The notes under the pieces were generated by a model that was given only the letters and a program-made list of their open reading frames with translations, was not told the origin of the DNA and ran no database searches. Below are positions 1-6,264 of a stretch of 9,026 nucleotides of DNA, piece by piece (position 1 is the stretch's first letter; every line of letters starts with the position of its first letter). The stretch covers positions 1 through 9,026 of the forward strand of contig JAQBXG010000062.1 in the NCBI GenBank assembly GCA_027625125.1, given 5' to 3'. The position numbers were made by a program, and so were the translations under genes. Source of the stretch: Pseudomonadota bacterium. Its GTDB lineage: Bacteria; Pseudomonadota; Alphaproteobacteria; UBA2966; CAIVPW01.

Positions 1-2
1 CC

Positions 3-455
3 GGCGCGTCCGGCAACCGGCGCAGCGCCGCGCGGCTGGCGGCGGTGCAGGCGCTGTATCAGATCGAATTCGGCGGCGGATCGGCGGAGGCGGCGGTCCA
101 GGAGTTCATCGACCGCAGGCTGGGGGCGGAAGTCGACGGCGATTTGTATGTGGATGCGGACCCCGACTTCTTCCGGGCTGTCGTACGGGGCGCGTCGGGG
201 CGCGTCGCCGAGCTGGACGGATTGCTGGCCGAGGCGCTCGGCCCCAAGCGAACGCCGCAACGGCTCGACGGCATCCTGCGCGCGCTGTTACGGGCGGCCA
301 CGTTCGAGCTGCTGGCCCGGGCCGATATTCCGGTGCGAGTCGTCCTTGACGAGTATCTTGATGTCGCCAATGCGTTCTTTTCCGGGCCGGAGCCGAAGTT
401 GGTGAACGGCGTGCTGGATGCCTTGGCGCACCGTCTGCGCGCCGCCGAACTGTGA
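3..455 (+). CDS. nusB: Transcription antitermination protein NusB (5' partial)
   Basis: NusB binds boxA RNA together with S10 (NusE) and helps RNA polymerase read through rRNA operons. The frame is open from the first bases of the window, and about 150 residues are visible, so only a short N-terminal piece is missing (family length is about 140-160). An internal GTG at 45 is not the start: the residues before it (ending SAARLAAVQALYQIE) are the conserved NusB opening helix. The C-terminal half has the family pattern LDGILRALLRAATFELL, then an IPVRVVLDEY stretch and KLVNGVLDALAHRLR. The stop TGA overlaps the GTG start of thiL (GTGA), which suggests translational coupling. In alphaproteobacteria ribH usually lies just upstream, but it is outside this window. 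Recognition is by sequence pattern and neighbours. Confidence 0.93.
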   Translation, partial: GASGNRRSAARLAAVQALYQIEFGGGSAEAAVQEFIDRRLGAEVDGDLYVDADPDFFRAVVRGASGRVAELDGLLAEALGPKRTPQRLDGILRALLRAATFELLARADIPVRVVLDEYLDVANAFFSGPEPKLVNGVLDALAHRLRAAEL

Positions 456-1417
456 CCCGGCGCGGCGAATTCGAGCTGATCGCGGAGGTGTTTCGGCCGC
501 TGGCGGAGGGCGACCCGCTGGCGTTCGACCTGGGCGACGATGCGGCGCTGGTGCCGGTGCCGCCGGGGAATCACCTTGTCGTCACCACCGACGCGATGGC
601 CGCTGGCGTGCATTTCACAGCCGACACCGCCGCCGTAGACGTCGGCCGCAAGCTGCTGCGGGTCAATCTTTCCGACCTCGCGGCGATGGGGGCGGAGCCG
701 CTCGCCTACACGCTGACCGTCGCGCTGCCGCGGGATCTGCCGGATGAATGGGTCGAAGGATTCGCCCAGGGCCTGCGCGCGGACCAGACCCGCTACCGCG
801 TGCATCTGATCGGCGGCGACACCATCGCCGCCGCGGACCTGGTGCTCAGCATGACGATGCTGGGCCGCGTCGAGCGCGATTCCGAACTCCGCCGCGGCGG
901 CGCGCAACCCGGCGACACGCTGTATGTATCGGGGACGATCGGTGACGCCGGCATTGGCTTACGTGCGACGCGCGGCGAGTTGCCCGATCTGGATCCGGAC
1001 GCGCGGGCGTTCTTTCTCGACCGGCTGTTGCATCCGTCCCCGCGGCTGCGGCTGGGCCGGGCGCTGGTCGCGGTCGCCAGCGCCGCCATCGACGTCTCCG
1101 ACGGCCTGCTCGCCGACCTCGGACACCTCTGTGAGCAGTCCGGCGTCGCCGCCACGATCCGCCTCGACGATGTTCCGATATCGCCCCACGCGGCGGAACT
1201 CGGTGGCGACGGCATGGACCGGCTTTCGTCGGGCGAGGACTACGAGCTGCTGTTCACCGCGCCGACGCAACAGCGCGACGCGATCGCCGGCGTTGCCGGA
1301 CGGCTTGGCATCGCGATCACCGCCATCGGCGCCATCGCCGAAGGCGTCGGTGTGCGCGTTGTCGATGCGGACGGCAATGCGATCGCCGTCGAACGCGGCG
1401 GATACACCCATTTCTAG
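452..1417 (+). CDS. thiL: Thiamine-monophosphate kinase ThiL
   Basis: ThiL uses ATP to phosphorylate thiamine monophosphate to thiamine diphosphate, the last step of cofactor synthesis, in the cytoplasm. The 321-residue length is normal for the family. Visible motifs of the PurM/ThiL (AIRS-like) fold, in order, are GDDAALV at about residue 28, TTDAM at 45-49, NLSDLAAMGAEP at 72-83 (metal and ATP binding), GGDT at 121-124, DVSDGLLADL from 214, and SSGEDYELLF from 259. The GTG start at 452 overlaps the nusB stop by 4 bases. It is preferred because the protein then opens with GEFELIAEVF, the usual ThiL N-terminus. The nusB-thiL pairing is a common arrangement. No thiamine riboswitch can be expected here because the gene has no leader of its own. 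Expression probably comes from the upstream rib/nusB transcript. Confidence 0.95.
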   Translation: MTRRGEFELIAEVFRPLAEGDPLAFDLGDDAALVPVPPGNHLVVTTDAMAAGVHFTADTAAVDVGRKLLRVNLSDLAAMGAEPLAYTLTVALPRDLPDEWVEGFAQGLRADQTRYRVHLIGGDTIAAADLVLSMTMLGRVERDSELRRGGAQPGDTLYVSGTIGDAGIGLRATRGELPDLDPDARAFFLDRLLHPSPRLRLGRALVAVASAAIDVSDGLLADLGHLCEQSGVAATIRLDDVPISPHAAELGGDGMDRLSSGEDYELLFTAPTQQRDAIAGVAGRLGIAITAIGAIAEGVGVRVVDADGNAIAVERGGYTHF

Positions 1418-1456
1418 CCTGTAACGCGGGCGGTTCCTCCGGCATACTGATCGTCG

Positions 1457-1897
1457 ATGCGAAAGCTGATCATCATCGCCGTTGGCCTGGTCGTCCTGCT
1501 GGGCGGCGGTCTGGCGGCGACCATCTACGTCATCGGCAACTTCGAGACTCTTGCCAGCGGCGAAGAAGTGATCGAGCTGCACCCGGGCCAGGTGGCGATG
1601 GAGAACCTGACGATCCCGGTGGTGTCCGAACGCGCCCTCGACCATTACGTCAGCATCGATCTCCGCTTCGAACTGCATGACGAGACCCAGATCGGCGCAT
1701 TCGTCGCGATGGAGGCGTACATCCGGGACGCCGTTCTTCGCGAGGTACACCGTGTCGTTCCGATGCGGGAGGATGGCATCGCGTCCCTCGATATCGTCTG
1801 GTTGAAGCAACGCGCCCGCGACATCGCCAATGAACAGCTCGCAGGCGATTTTGTCGGGCGGGTGCTGGTGACCAAGATCGTCCGGGTGGTGGCGTAG
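1457..1897 (+). CDS. Small single-helix membrane protein, FliL-like
   Basis: The protein has 146 residues. It has a short MRK start and one hydrophobic helix at about residues 4-26, which would anchor it in the inner membrane with the rest in the periplasm. The soluble part (YVSIDLRFELHDETQIGAF, then RDAVLREVHR, then a C-terminal ending ...GRVLVTKIVRVVA) resembles the C-terminal domain of FliL: a strand with a Y-x-(K/S)-hydrophobic pattern, a helix preceding RDA(V/I)L, then a long helix, and a final strand. FliL proper stabilises the flagellar stator. This gene sits among thiL and hppA with no flagellar genes in view, so it is probably a FliL-fold paralogue of unknown role. The ATG at 1457 gives the membrane anchor directly. 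No strong ribosome binding site is visible. The family assignment is moderate, and the function is unknown. Confidence 0.75.
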   Translation: MRKLIIIAVGLVVLLGGGLAATIYVIGNFETLASGEEVIELHPGQVAMENLTIPVVSERALDHYVSIDLRFELHDETQIGAFVAMEAYIRDAVLREVHRVVPMREDGIASLDIVWLKQRARDIANEQLAGDFVGRVLVTKIVRVVA

Positions 1898-1925
1898 GCA
1901 AGGGGTGCTAGCGGCCCGCGCCTGA

Positions 1926-1954
1926 TTGCCTTTGCGCCGCATCTCTGGCATAAG
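1926..1954 (+). promoter_or_regulatory. Likely hppA promoter
   Basis: TTGCCT at 1926-1931 and CATAAG at 1949-1954 are separated by 17 bases. Each matches four of six positions of the housekeeping-sigma hexamers. Transcription from here would begin near 1961 and give a leader of about 48 bases, containing a small 5-bp hairpin (1965-1969 with 1979-1983), before the hppA ATG. The 111-base gap after the upstream gene also fits an independent promoter. Prediction by eye only. Confidence 0.45.
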
Positions 1955-1993
1955 GCGCGCGACTCCGGCCCATCCTGCGCCGGGAAATCAATC

Positions 1994-2003
1994 GGAAGAG
2001 GGA
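1994..2003 (+). promoter_or_regulatory. Strong ribosome binding site of hppA
   Basis: A purine-rich GGAAGAGGGA run lies about 5 bases before the ATG at 2009. It is the clearest Shine-Dalgarno region in this half of the window, fixes the hppA start, and suggests high expression of this abundant membrane pump. Confidence 0.7.
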
Positions 2004-2008
2004 AATCC

Positions 2009-4090
2009 ATGACACCAATACATTGGCTCGTGATTGCGAGCGGTGTGTTCGCGGTTCTGTATGCCATTTATGCCGGCCGCGCGGTGCTCGGCGCCGACAC
2101 CGGCACGGACAGAATGCGAGAGATTTCCGCTGCGGTGCAGGAGGGCGCGACCGCCTATCTCAACCGGCAGTACCGGACGATCGCCATCGTCGGCGCCGTG
2201 GTGTTTGTGTTGACCGGCCTATTGATCGATTGGCTTTCAGCCATCGGCTTTCTGATCGGCGCCGTGCTGTCGGGCGCCACCGGATACATCGGCATGAACG
2301 TGTCGGTGCGCGCCAATGTCCGCACCGCCCAGGCGGCTTCGGTCAGTCTGCAACAGGGCCTGCGGATTTCGTTCCAGGCCGGCGCCGTGACCGGCATGCT
2401 GGTCGCCGGCCTCGCGCTGCTGGCGGTCGCCGGATACTACGGTGTGCTGCTGGCGATGGACCTCGACGTGCGCGACACCGTGACGGCGCTTGTCGCGCTC
2501 GGGTTCGGTGGATCGCTGATTTCGATCTTCGCCCGTCTCGGCGGCGGCATCTTCACCAAGGGCGCCGACGTCGGCGCTGATCTGGTCGGCAAGGTCGAGG
2601 CGGGGATTCCGGAAGACGATCCGCGCAATCCGGCGGTCATCGCCGACAACGTCGGCGACAATGTCGGCGACTGCGCCGGCATGGCGGCGGACCTGTTTGA
2701 AACCTACGCGGTCACGGTCGTCGCGACGATGGTGCTTGCCTCTATCTTCTTCGTCGGCGAACTCCAGACGGCGGCGATGATGCTGCCGCTGGCGATCGGC
2801 GGCGCGTGCATCGTCACCTCTGTGATCGGCACGTTCTTCGTTCGCCTTGGCAGCAGCAATTCGATCATGGGCGCGCTGTACAAGGGCTTTCTCGCCGCGG
2901 CGATCCTGTCGGCCATCGTGTTCTATCCGGTCATCTCATACGTGCTCGGCGGCATGGATACGGTGCTGAACACCGGCGCGGCCACCTTCACGGCCATGGA
3001 TCTGTTCTGGTGCTCGATCACCGGTCTGGTCGTCACCGGCCTGCTGATCTGGGTGACCGAGTACTACACCGGCACCAACTATCGCCCGGTGCAGTCGATC
3101 GCCCAAGCGTCGACAACCGGCCACGGCACCAACATCATCCAGGGTCTGGCGATTTCGATGGAGGCGACGACGGTCCCGGCGCTGATCATTTCGGGCGGCA
3201 TCATCGTCGCGTATCTTCTGGCGGGCCTGTTCGGCATCGCCATCGCCGTGACCGCGATGCTGGCGCTGGCCGGCATGGTCGTCGCGCTGGATGCCTACGG
3301 CCCGGTGACCGACAACGCCGGCGGCATCGCCGAGATGGCGAACATGGATGAAGATGTTCGCAAGATCACCGATGCGCTGGACGCGGTCGGCAACACGACA
3401 AAGGCCGTGACCAAGGGCTATGCAATCGGCTCTGCGGGCCTTGCGGCGCTGGTCCTGTTCGGCGCCTATACCGAGGATTTGACGCACTTATTCGGCGACC
3501 TTACCGTCGATTTCTCGCTGAAAAACCCGTATGTCGTCGTCGGACTGTTCCTCGGCGGCCTGCTGCCTTACCTGTTCGGCGCACTGTCGATGACGGCGGT
3601 GGGTCGCGCCGCCGCCTCGGTGGTGGTCGAGGTTCGCCGCCAGTTCAAGGAAATTCCCGGCATCATGGAAGGCACCGGCAAGCCCGACTATGGGCGCGCC
3701 GTCGACCTTCTGACTCGGGCGGCGATCCGCGAAATGATCGTGCCGTCGCTACTGCCGGTGCTGGCGCCGCTGGCCGTGTACTACGTGATCCTGTGGATCG
3801 GCGGCCAGGAGGCGGCGTTCGCGGCGCTGGGCGCGATGCTGCTGGGCGTCATCGTCACCGGCCTGTTCGTCGCGATCTCGATGACCGCCGGCGGCGGCGC
3901 GTGGGACAACGCCAAGAAGTTCATCGAGGACGGCAACCACGGCGGCAAGGGGTCCGAGGCGCACAAGGCCGCGGTCACCGGTGACACCGTCGGCGATCCC
4001 TACAAGGATACGGCCGGTCCGGCGGTGAACCCGATGATCAAGATCACCAATATCGTCGCGTTGCTGTTGCTCGCGTCGCTGGCGTCCTAG
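2009..4090 (+). CDS. hppA: Membrane-bound proton-translocating pyrophosphatase (K+-independent type)
   Basis: This integral inner-membrane enzyme hydrolyses pyrophosphate and pumps ions, here most likely H+, out of the cytoplasm. Its 693 residues and many hydrophobic segments (about 16 helices expected) are normal for the family. The catalytic signature [11 protein letters not shown] is at residues 187-197, followed by the acidic [19 protein letters not shown] stretch. A second group, [10 protein letters not shown], lies around D435, and the C-terminal set is D633-N-A-K-K and [11 protein letters not shown] from 662. The GNTTKA motif at 461-466 has lysine at 465, the position where K+-dependent enzymes carry alanine (GNTTAA). 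A lysine there substitutes for the potassium ion, so this should be a K+-independent H+ pump. It uses pyrophosphate released by biosynthesis to help energise the membrane. It has its own promoter and a strong ribosome binding site, and it converges on bamE. Confidence 0.97.
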   Translation: MTPIHWLVIASGVFAVLYAIYAGRAVLGADTGTDRMREISAAVQEGATAYLNRQYRTIAIVGAVVFVLTGLLIDWLSAIGFLIGAVLSGATGYIGMNVSVRANVRTAQAASVSLQQGLRISFQAGAVTGMLVAGLALLAVAGYYGVLLAMDLDVRDTVTALVALGFGGSLISIFARLGGGIFTKGADVGADLVGKVEAGIPEDDPRNPAVIADNVGDNVGDCAGMAADLFETYAVTVVATMVLASIFFVGELQTAAMMLPLAIGGACIVTSVIGTFFVRLGSSNSIMGALYKGFLAAAILSAIVFYPVISYVLGGMDTVLNTGAATFTAMDLFWCSITGLVVTGLLIWVTEYYTGTNYRPVQSIAQASTTGHGTNIIQGLAISMEATTVPALIISGGIIVAYLLAGLFGIAIAVTAMLALAGMVVALDAYGPVTDNAGGIAEMANMDEDVRKITDALDAVGNTTKAVTKGYAIGSAGLAALVLFGAYTEDLTHLFGDLTVDFSLKNPYVVVGLFLGGLLPYLFGALSMTAVGRAAASVVVEVRRQFKEIPGIMEGTGKPDYGRAVDLLTRAAIREMIVPSLLPVLAPLAVYYVILWIGGQEAAFAALGAMLLGVIVTGLFVAISMTAGGGAWDNAKKFIEDGNHGGKGSEAHKAAVTGDTVGDPYKDTAGPAVNPMIKITNIVALLLLASLAS

Positions 4091-4116
4091 TGGTACGAAT
4101 CCAGCGCTTCGTGCCA
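4091..4116 (+). terminator. Hairpin directly after hppA, possible terminator
   Basis: TGGTACGA (4091-4098) pairs with TCGTGCCA (4109-4116), with one G-U pair and a 10-base loop. It begins at the base after the hppA stop. No T-run follows, so it may be an RNA-stabilising 3' end structure or a weak terminator rather than a classical one. Confidence 0.4.
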
Positions 4117-4139
4117 CGAGCCGGGGTACCACGAGCCGG
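4114..4139. repeat. Short direct repeat, CCACGAGCCGG twice
   Basis: The 11-base unit CCACGAGCCGG occurs at 4114-4124 and again at 4129-4139, 15 bases apart from start to start. The first copy overlaps the 3' arm of the hairpin after hppA. No function is evident. It could be a local duplication in a non-coding gap. Confidence 0.6.
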
Positions 4140-4147
4140 ATGGTTGA

Positions 4148-4229
4148 TGGATCAAATCATCCAAGCACTTGAAGACGTTATGCCGTACGTCCGCAGGCAT
4201 TGCCGGCTTCAAGTGTTTGGTTTGATCCA
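4148..4229. repeat. Long imperfect inverted repeat in the hppA/bamE gap
   Basis: The left arm 4148-4174 pairs with the right arm 4207-4229. Nine outer pairs (TGGATCAAA with TTTGATCCA) are followed by a 4-base bulge on the left (4157-4160), five pairs including one G-U, and nine inner pairs (CACTTGAAG with CTTCAAGTG). The enclosed 32 bases contain a further ATGCC/GGCAT stem (4180-4184 with 4196-4200). The arms are clearly richer in A and T than the surrounding genome. No protein-coding signal is seen. It could be a transcript-end structure for the convergent genes, a small palindromic mobile repeat, or part of a small RNA. Which one cannot be told from a single copy. Confidence 0.7.
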
Positions 4230-4241
4230 CTAGGCCAAGGC

Positions 4242-4267
4242 GCCCCGCCCGCACATGCGGGCGGGGC
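4242..4267. terminator. Perfect GC-rich hairpin between convergent hppA and bamE
   Basis: GCCCCGCCCGC (4242-4252) and GCGGGCGGGGC (4257-4267) form a perfect 11-bp stem with a 4-base loop (ACAT). The hairpin lies 13 bases beyond the bamE stop and downstream of hppA, so it can act for both converging transcripts. Neither side has a T-run, as is common for terminators in GC-rich genomes, so Rho dependence or simple 3' end protection is also possible. Confidence 0.65.
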
Positions 4268-4280
4268 AGCCGGTCCGGTC

Positions 4281-4733
4281 CTATTCGATCGGGCCGTTGA
4301 AGCGGCCGATGTTACCGATGAATTGTTCAAGGATGCCGAGCTCGCGGCTGCGGGTCGGCGTCGTGCGCTCGACCGGGGTGATGTCGACCGCGTCGCCGAG
4401 GCCGAACCGGTCGATGCTGGCCAGAACGCCGGCGTCGTCGAACTTCAAGGCCACCACCTGTTGATCGACCACCTGTTCGTCGAAGAACGCGACGCTGTCG
4501 GTCGTGCGGGTGATGTAATACCAGGCGTTGGTGTCAAACGTCCCCAGCGCGGTCGGCGTGCCGAGCGCCTGCAGGACCGAAGCCTGGTTGTCGATGCCGG
4601 GCTCGAGTTGGTCGATGGTCTGGGCGACGGCGACGAACCCGCGCACCTCCCGGGTCGGCGTACAGCCAGTCGCCAGCGCGACAACCATCACCGCCGCAAC
4701 GGCGAAGGCAACGGGACGATGGCGCAATGGCAT
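4281..4733 (-). CDS. bamE: Outer-membrane assembly lipoprotein BamE (SmpA/OmlA family)
   Basis: BamE is a small lipoprotein of the BAM complex that inserts beta-barrel proteins into the outer membrane. Starting at the ATG at 4733 gives 150 residues. The N-terminus is a lipoprotein signal: MPLRHR, a hydrophobic stretch, then LATGC with the lipidated cysteine at residue 24. An in-frame start further upstream (4787) would add 18 residues before the signal and is rejected. The SmpA/OmlA domain follows: QLEPGIDNQASVLQALGTPT (the PG-x-S/N-x-x-x-V-x-x-x-(L/M)-G-x-P pattern), NAWYYI, VVALKFDD, and a tail with RTTPTRSRELGILEQFIGNIGRF. That tail, containing the TPTRGRE-like and LGN(L/I)GRF motifs, is typical of alphaproteobacterial members. 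It converges with hppA and diverges from the bc1 chaperone gene. Confidence 0.9.
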   Translation of the reverse strand: MPLRHRPVAFAVAAVMVVALATGCTPTREVRGFVAVAQTIDQLEPGIDNQASVLQALGTPTALGTFDTNAWYYITRTTDSVAFFDEQVVDQQVVALKFDDAGVLASIDRFGLGDAVDITPVERTTPTRSRELGILEQFIGNIGRFNGPIE

Positions 4734-4768
4734 GGGATCTCTTGTTTCGGCGCACAGGAACGACCGGA

Positions 4769-4797
4769 CCTTTGCACCGGCCGCCAAGCGGTGTCAA
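4769..4797 (-). promoter_or_regulatory. Possible bamE promoter
   Basis: On the minus strand a perfect TTGACA (4797 down to 4792) is followed after 17 bases by CAAAGG (4774-4769), a poor -10. The start would be near 4762, about 30 bases before the bamE ATG. The 74-base gap must carry the signals for both divergent genes. I see no convincing promoter for the + strand gene in it. Confidence 0.35.
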
Positions 4798-4807
4798 CGT
4801 GGCGGCC

Positions 4808-5362
4808 ATGAAGCTGTTCGGCGTCGGCCGGAATCCGGCCCATGACCTGTACTTCGCGATTGTCGCCCATTGCCGCCGGCCGGGGTTCTACCGCGATTGT
4901 GGGGTTCCCGACTCGGTCATCGGCCGGTTCGAGATGATCGTGCTGCACGTCGGGCTAGTGGTGCGGCGCTTGCGGACCATCGATGCGGGGAAATCCGAAC
5001 AATCCGCCGAGGCATTGGAGCTTTCCGACCGGTTGTTCGAAGTATTGATCGCCGACCTCGACCGCAGCCTCCGCGAGATGGGGGAGGGCGATATCAGCGT
5101 CGGCAAACGCGTCCGCCAGATGGCGCGCGGCTTCTATGGTCGCGCCGAAGCCTACGACCGGGGGCTTGCCGCGGGCGGCGACCTCGCCGACGCCCTGGGC
5201 CGCAACCTGTTTGGCACCGTCGAGGTGGGCGCGGACCAGGTCGCCGCGATGGCGGCCTATGTGCGGGACGCGGCGGATCGCCTCGCGGCGGCTCCGCTCG
5301 CGACCTTCCGCGCCACGATGCCGGAGTTCCCGCCCCCGCCCGCAGTCCTTGCCGGGCATTGA
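4808..5362 (+). CDS. Ubiquinol-cytochrome c chaperone (CBP3/UQCC1 family)
   Basis: Members of this family (mitochondrial Cbp3/UQCC1) bind newly made cytochrome b and help assemble the bc1 complex. The bacterial homologues are presumed to do the same at the inner membrane. From the ATG at 4808 the protein has 184 residues. The family pattern is clear: AHDLYFAIVAHCRRPGFYRDCGVPDSVIGRFE (11-42), a helical stretch LHVGLVVRRL, then LFEVLIADLDRSLREMGEGDISVGKRVRQMARGFYGR (77-112), the most conserved block. The proline-rich C-terminus (PEFPPPP) is probably flexible. No membrane helix is seen. The frame continues upstream to 4727, but that would overlap bamE and adds no family-like sequence, so MKLFG is preferred. 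A GTG at 4799 is a close alternative. The bc1 genes themselves are not in the window. Confidence 0.88.
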   Translation: MKLFGVGRNPAHDLYFAIVAHCRRPGFYRDCGVPDSVIGRFEMIVLHVGLVVRRLRTIDAGKSEQSAEALELSDRLFEVLIADLDRSLREMGEGDISVGKRVRQMARGFYGRAEAYDRGLAAGGDLADALGRNLFGTVEVGADQVAAMAAYVRDAADRLAAAPLATFRATMPEFPPPPAVLAGH

Positions 5363-5388
5363 CCGGGCCTTCGCCGGTGCGCTAGGTG
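5359..5388 (+). promoter_or_regulatory. Likely promoter of the yceD-rpmF-plsX-fabH operon
   Basis: TTGACC (5359-5364) overlaps the stop codon of the bc1 chaperone gene. TAGGTG (5383-5388) follows after 18 bases, inside GCGCTAGG. The same TTGACC...GCGCTAGG layout occurs upstream of ihfA and resembles the alphaproteobacterial housekeeping-sigma consensus with a GCTA-type -10. The predicted start near 5395 leaves a leader of about 38 bases before the GTG at 5433. Confidence 0.45.
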
Positions 5389-5432
5389 TCCCCCGTTCAG
5401 GCTGACTGTCCGATTTGCCAGCGGGACCAACG

Positions 5433-6212
5433 GTGCCCTTCGCGGAAAACCGACCGGAATTCTCCCGCCCCGTCGCCTTGGCGTCGCTTGGCGAGCAGGA
5501 GCAGCACCGCGAGTACGTGGCGACGGCGGACGAGTGCGCGGCGCTGGCGCGGCGGTTCTCGGTGCTTGGGTTGGAAGACCTCCGCGCCTCGGTCTGGCTT
5601 CGCCGCCGGGGCGCCGACGGCGCCCGGGCGCGTGTCAAGTTTTCGGCCCATGTGGTACAGTCCTGCGTCGTGACGCTGGAGCCTGTGCGGGCCTTGGTGC
5701 AGGATGCGTTCGAACTCGCGTTCCTTTCGCCCGGTGTACCGCCCGGCCTTTCGTCCGGCGACCGCGCCGGCGGCGCCGGGTCGCGGCAATCGGGGACCGT
5801 AGCGGAAACCGGCACAGAGTCCGAACTCGTTGGCGGGGAACAGCCGGCGGAGGTGATCGACGGCGTTATCGACCCGGGGGAAGTGATTGCCGAGTATTTG
5901 TCGCTTGCCATCGATCCGTATCCGCGGAAAAAAGGCGTGAAGCTGGAGATGCCGGGGGCCGGAGAGTCCGGCGATGATGAAGCGGGTCCGTTCGCGGCCC
6001 TGAAGCAATGGAGAGGAAGGGCCGGAACCGTGGCTGTACCCAAGAAGAAAGTTTCCAAGTCCCGCCGCGACCAGCGGCGTTCCCACGACGCCCTGCCGCG
6101 CGCCGCCAGTGTTGAATGCGGCAACTGCGGGGAGCTGAAGCGGCCCCATCACGTCTGCCCGTCATGTGGCCAGTACAACGACCGCGAGGTCGTGGAGGCT
6201 ACCGAGGTCTGA
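5433..6212 (+). CDS. yceD: YceD/DUF177 protein, reading frame continuous with ribosomal protein L32
   Basis: DUF177 (YceD) proteins are tied to 23S rRNA accumulation and ribosome assembly, and their gene nearly always precedes rpmF. From the GTG at 5433 the product is 259 residues. EFSRPV (9-14) is the usual opening. [14 protein letters not shown] with C78 is the conserved core, a Gly/Ser/Glu-rich linker covers about 100-145, [23 protein letters not shown] contains D161-PYPR, and GPFAALK ends at 191, where DUF177 normally stops. Here no stop follows: nine more codons (ending GT) lead into the complete 60-residue L32 and its stop. The frame up to FAALK is therefore correct, and the fusion arises from a missing stop in codons 191-199. 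Start choice is uncertain. GTG 5433 has a weak GGGA six bases upstream, TTG 5415 is an alternative, and an in-frame TGA at 5403 limits any extension. Confidence 0.85.
   Translation: MPFAENRPEFSRPVALASLGEQEQHREYVATADECAALARRFSVLGLEDLRASVWLRRRGADGARARVKFSAHVVQSCVVTLEPVRALVQDAFELAFLSPGVPPGLSSGDRAGGAGSRQSGTVAETGTESELVGGEQPAEVIDGVIDPGEVIAEYLSLAIDPYPRKKGVKLEMPGAGESGDDEAGPFAALKQWRGRAGTVAVPKKKVSKSRRDQRRSHDALPRAASVECGNCGELKRPHHVCPSCGQYNDREVVEATEV
6014..6020 (+). promoter_or_regulatory. Internal ribosome binding site for rpmF
   Basis: AGGAAGG, within a longer purine run from 6011, lies 9 bases before the GTG at 6030. It sits inside the yceD frame and decides the independent rpmF start. Without it, L32 would only be made as a YceD fusion. 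Confidence 0.75.
6030..6212 (+). CDS. rpmF: 50S ribosomal protein L32
   Basis: L32 is a small zinc-ribbon-type protein of the large ribosomal subunit. From the GTG at 6030 the product is the standard 60 residues: [20 protein letters not shown] is the hallmark basic N-terminus, and the cysteine pairs CGNC (30-33) and CPSC (43-46) form the zinc site, so this is a zinc-containing (C+) form. It is followed by plsX and fabH, the classic order. Its frame is the same as the preceding yceD frame with no stop between, so ribosomes finishing YceD would read on into L32. The strong internal ribosome binding site indicates that free L32 is also made, as it must be if the ribosome is to carry a normal L32 N-terminus. 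Confidence 0.95.
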   Translation: MAVPKKKVSKSRRDQRRSHDALPRAASVECGNCGELKRPHHVCPSCGQYNDREVVEATEV

Positions 6213-6223
6213 GCCGCCCGACA

Positions 6224-6237
6224 GCGCGCCGGCGCGC
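6224..6237. repeat. Perfect 14-base palindrome between rpmF and plsX
   Basis: GCGCGCCGGCGCGC is its own reverse complement and lies 12 bases after the rpmF stop. In RNA it could fold only as a 5-bp stem with a 4-base loop. In so GC-rich a genome it may be chance. A role in reducing read-through or in limiting access to the plsX start is possible but unproven. Confidence 0.5.
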
Positions 6238-6264
6238 GGCTTGCACCCCATCGCCAATTCGGCT

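Noticed and set aside
959..1951. A 330-residue minus-strand frame across thiL and the FliL-like gene
   Set aside because: Antisense shadow in GC-rich DNA. Its protein is Arg/Asp/His-rich with no recognisable domain, and the + strand genes have clear motifs.
4734..4787. Longer bamE start adding 18 residues
   Set aside because: It would put residues in front of a typical lipoprotein signal and use up the divergent promoter space.
4200..4811. A 203-residue open frame on the + strand opposite bamE
   Set aside because: It is the antisense shadow of a well-supported bamE, has no family-like features, and would cross the terminator hairpin.
4955..6124. A 389-residue minus-strand frame opposite the bc1 chaperone and yceD
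   Set aside because: Low-complexity Arg/Ser/Pro-rich composition typical of antisense frames, overlapping two supported genes.
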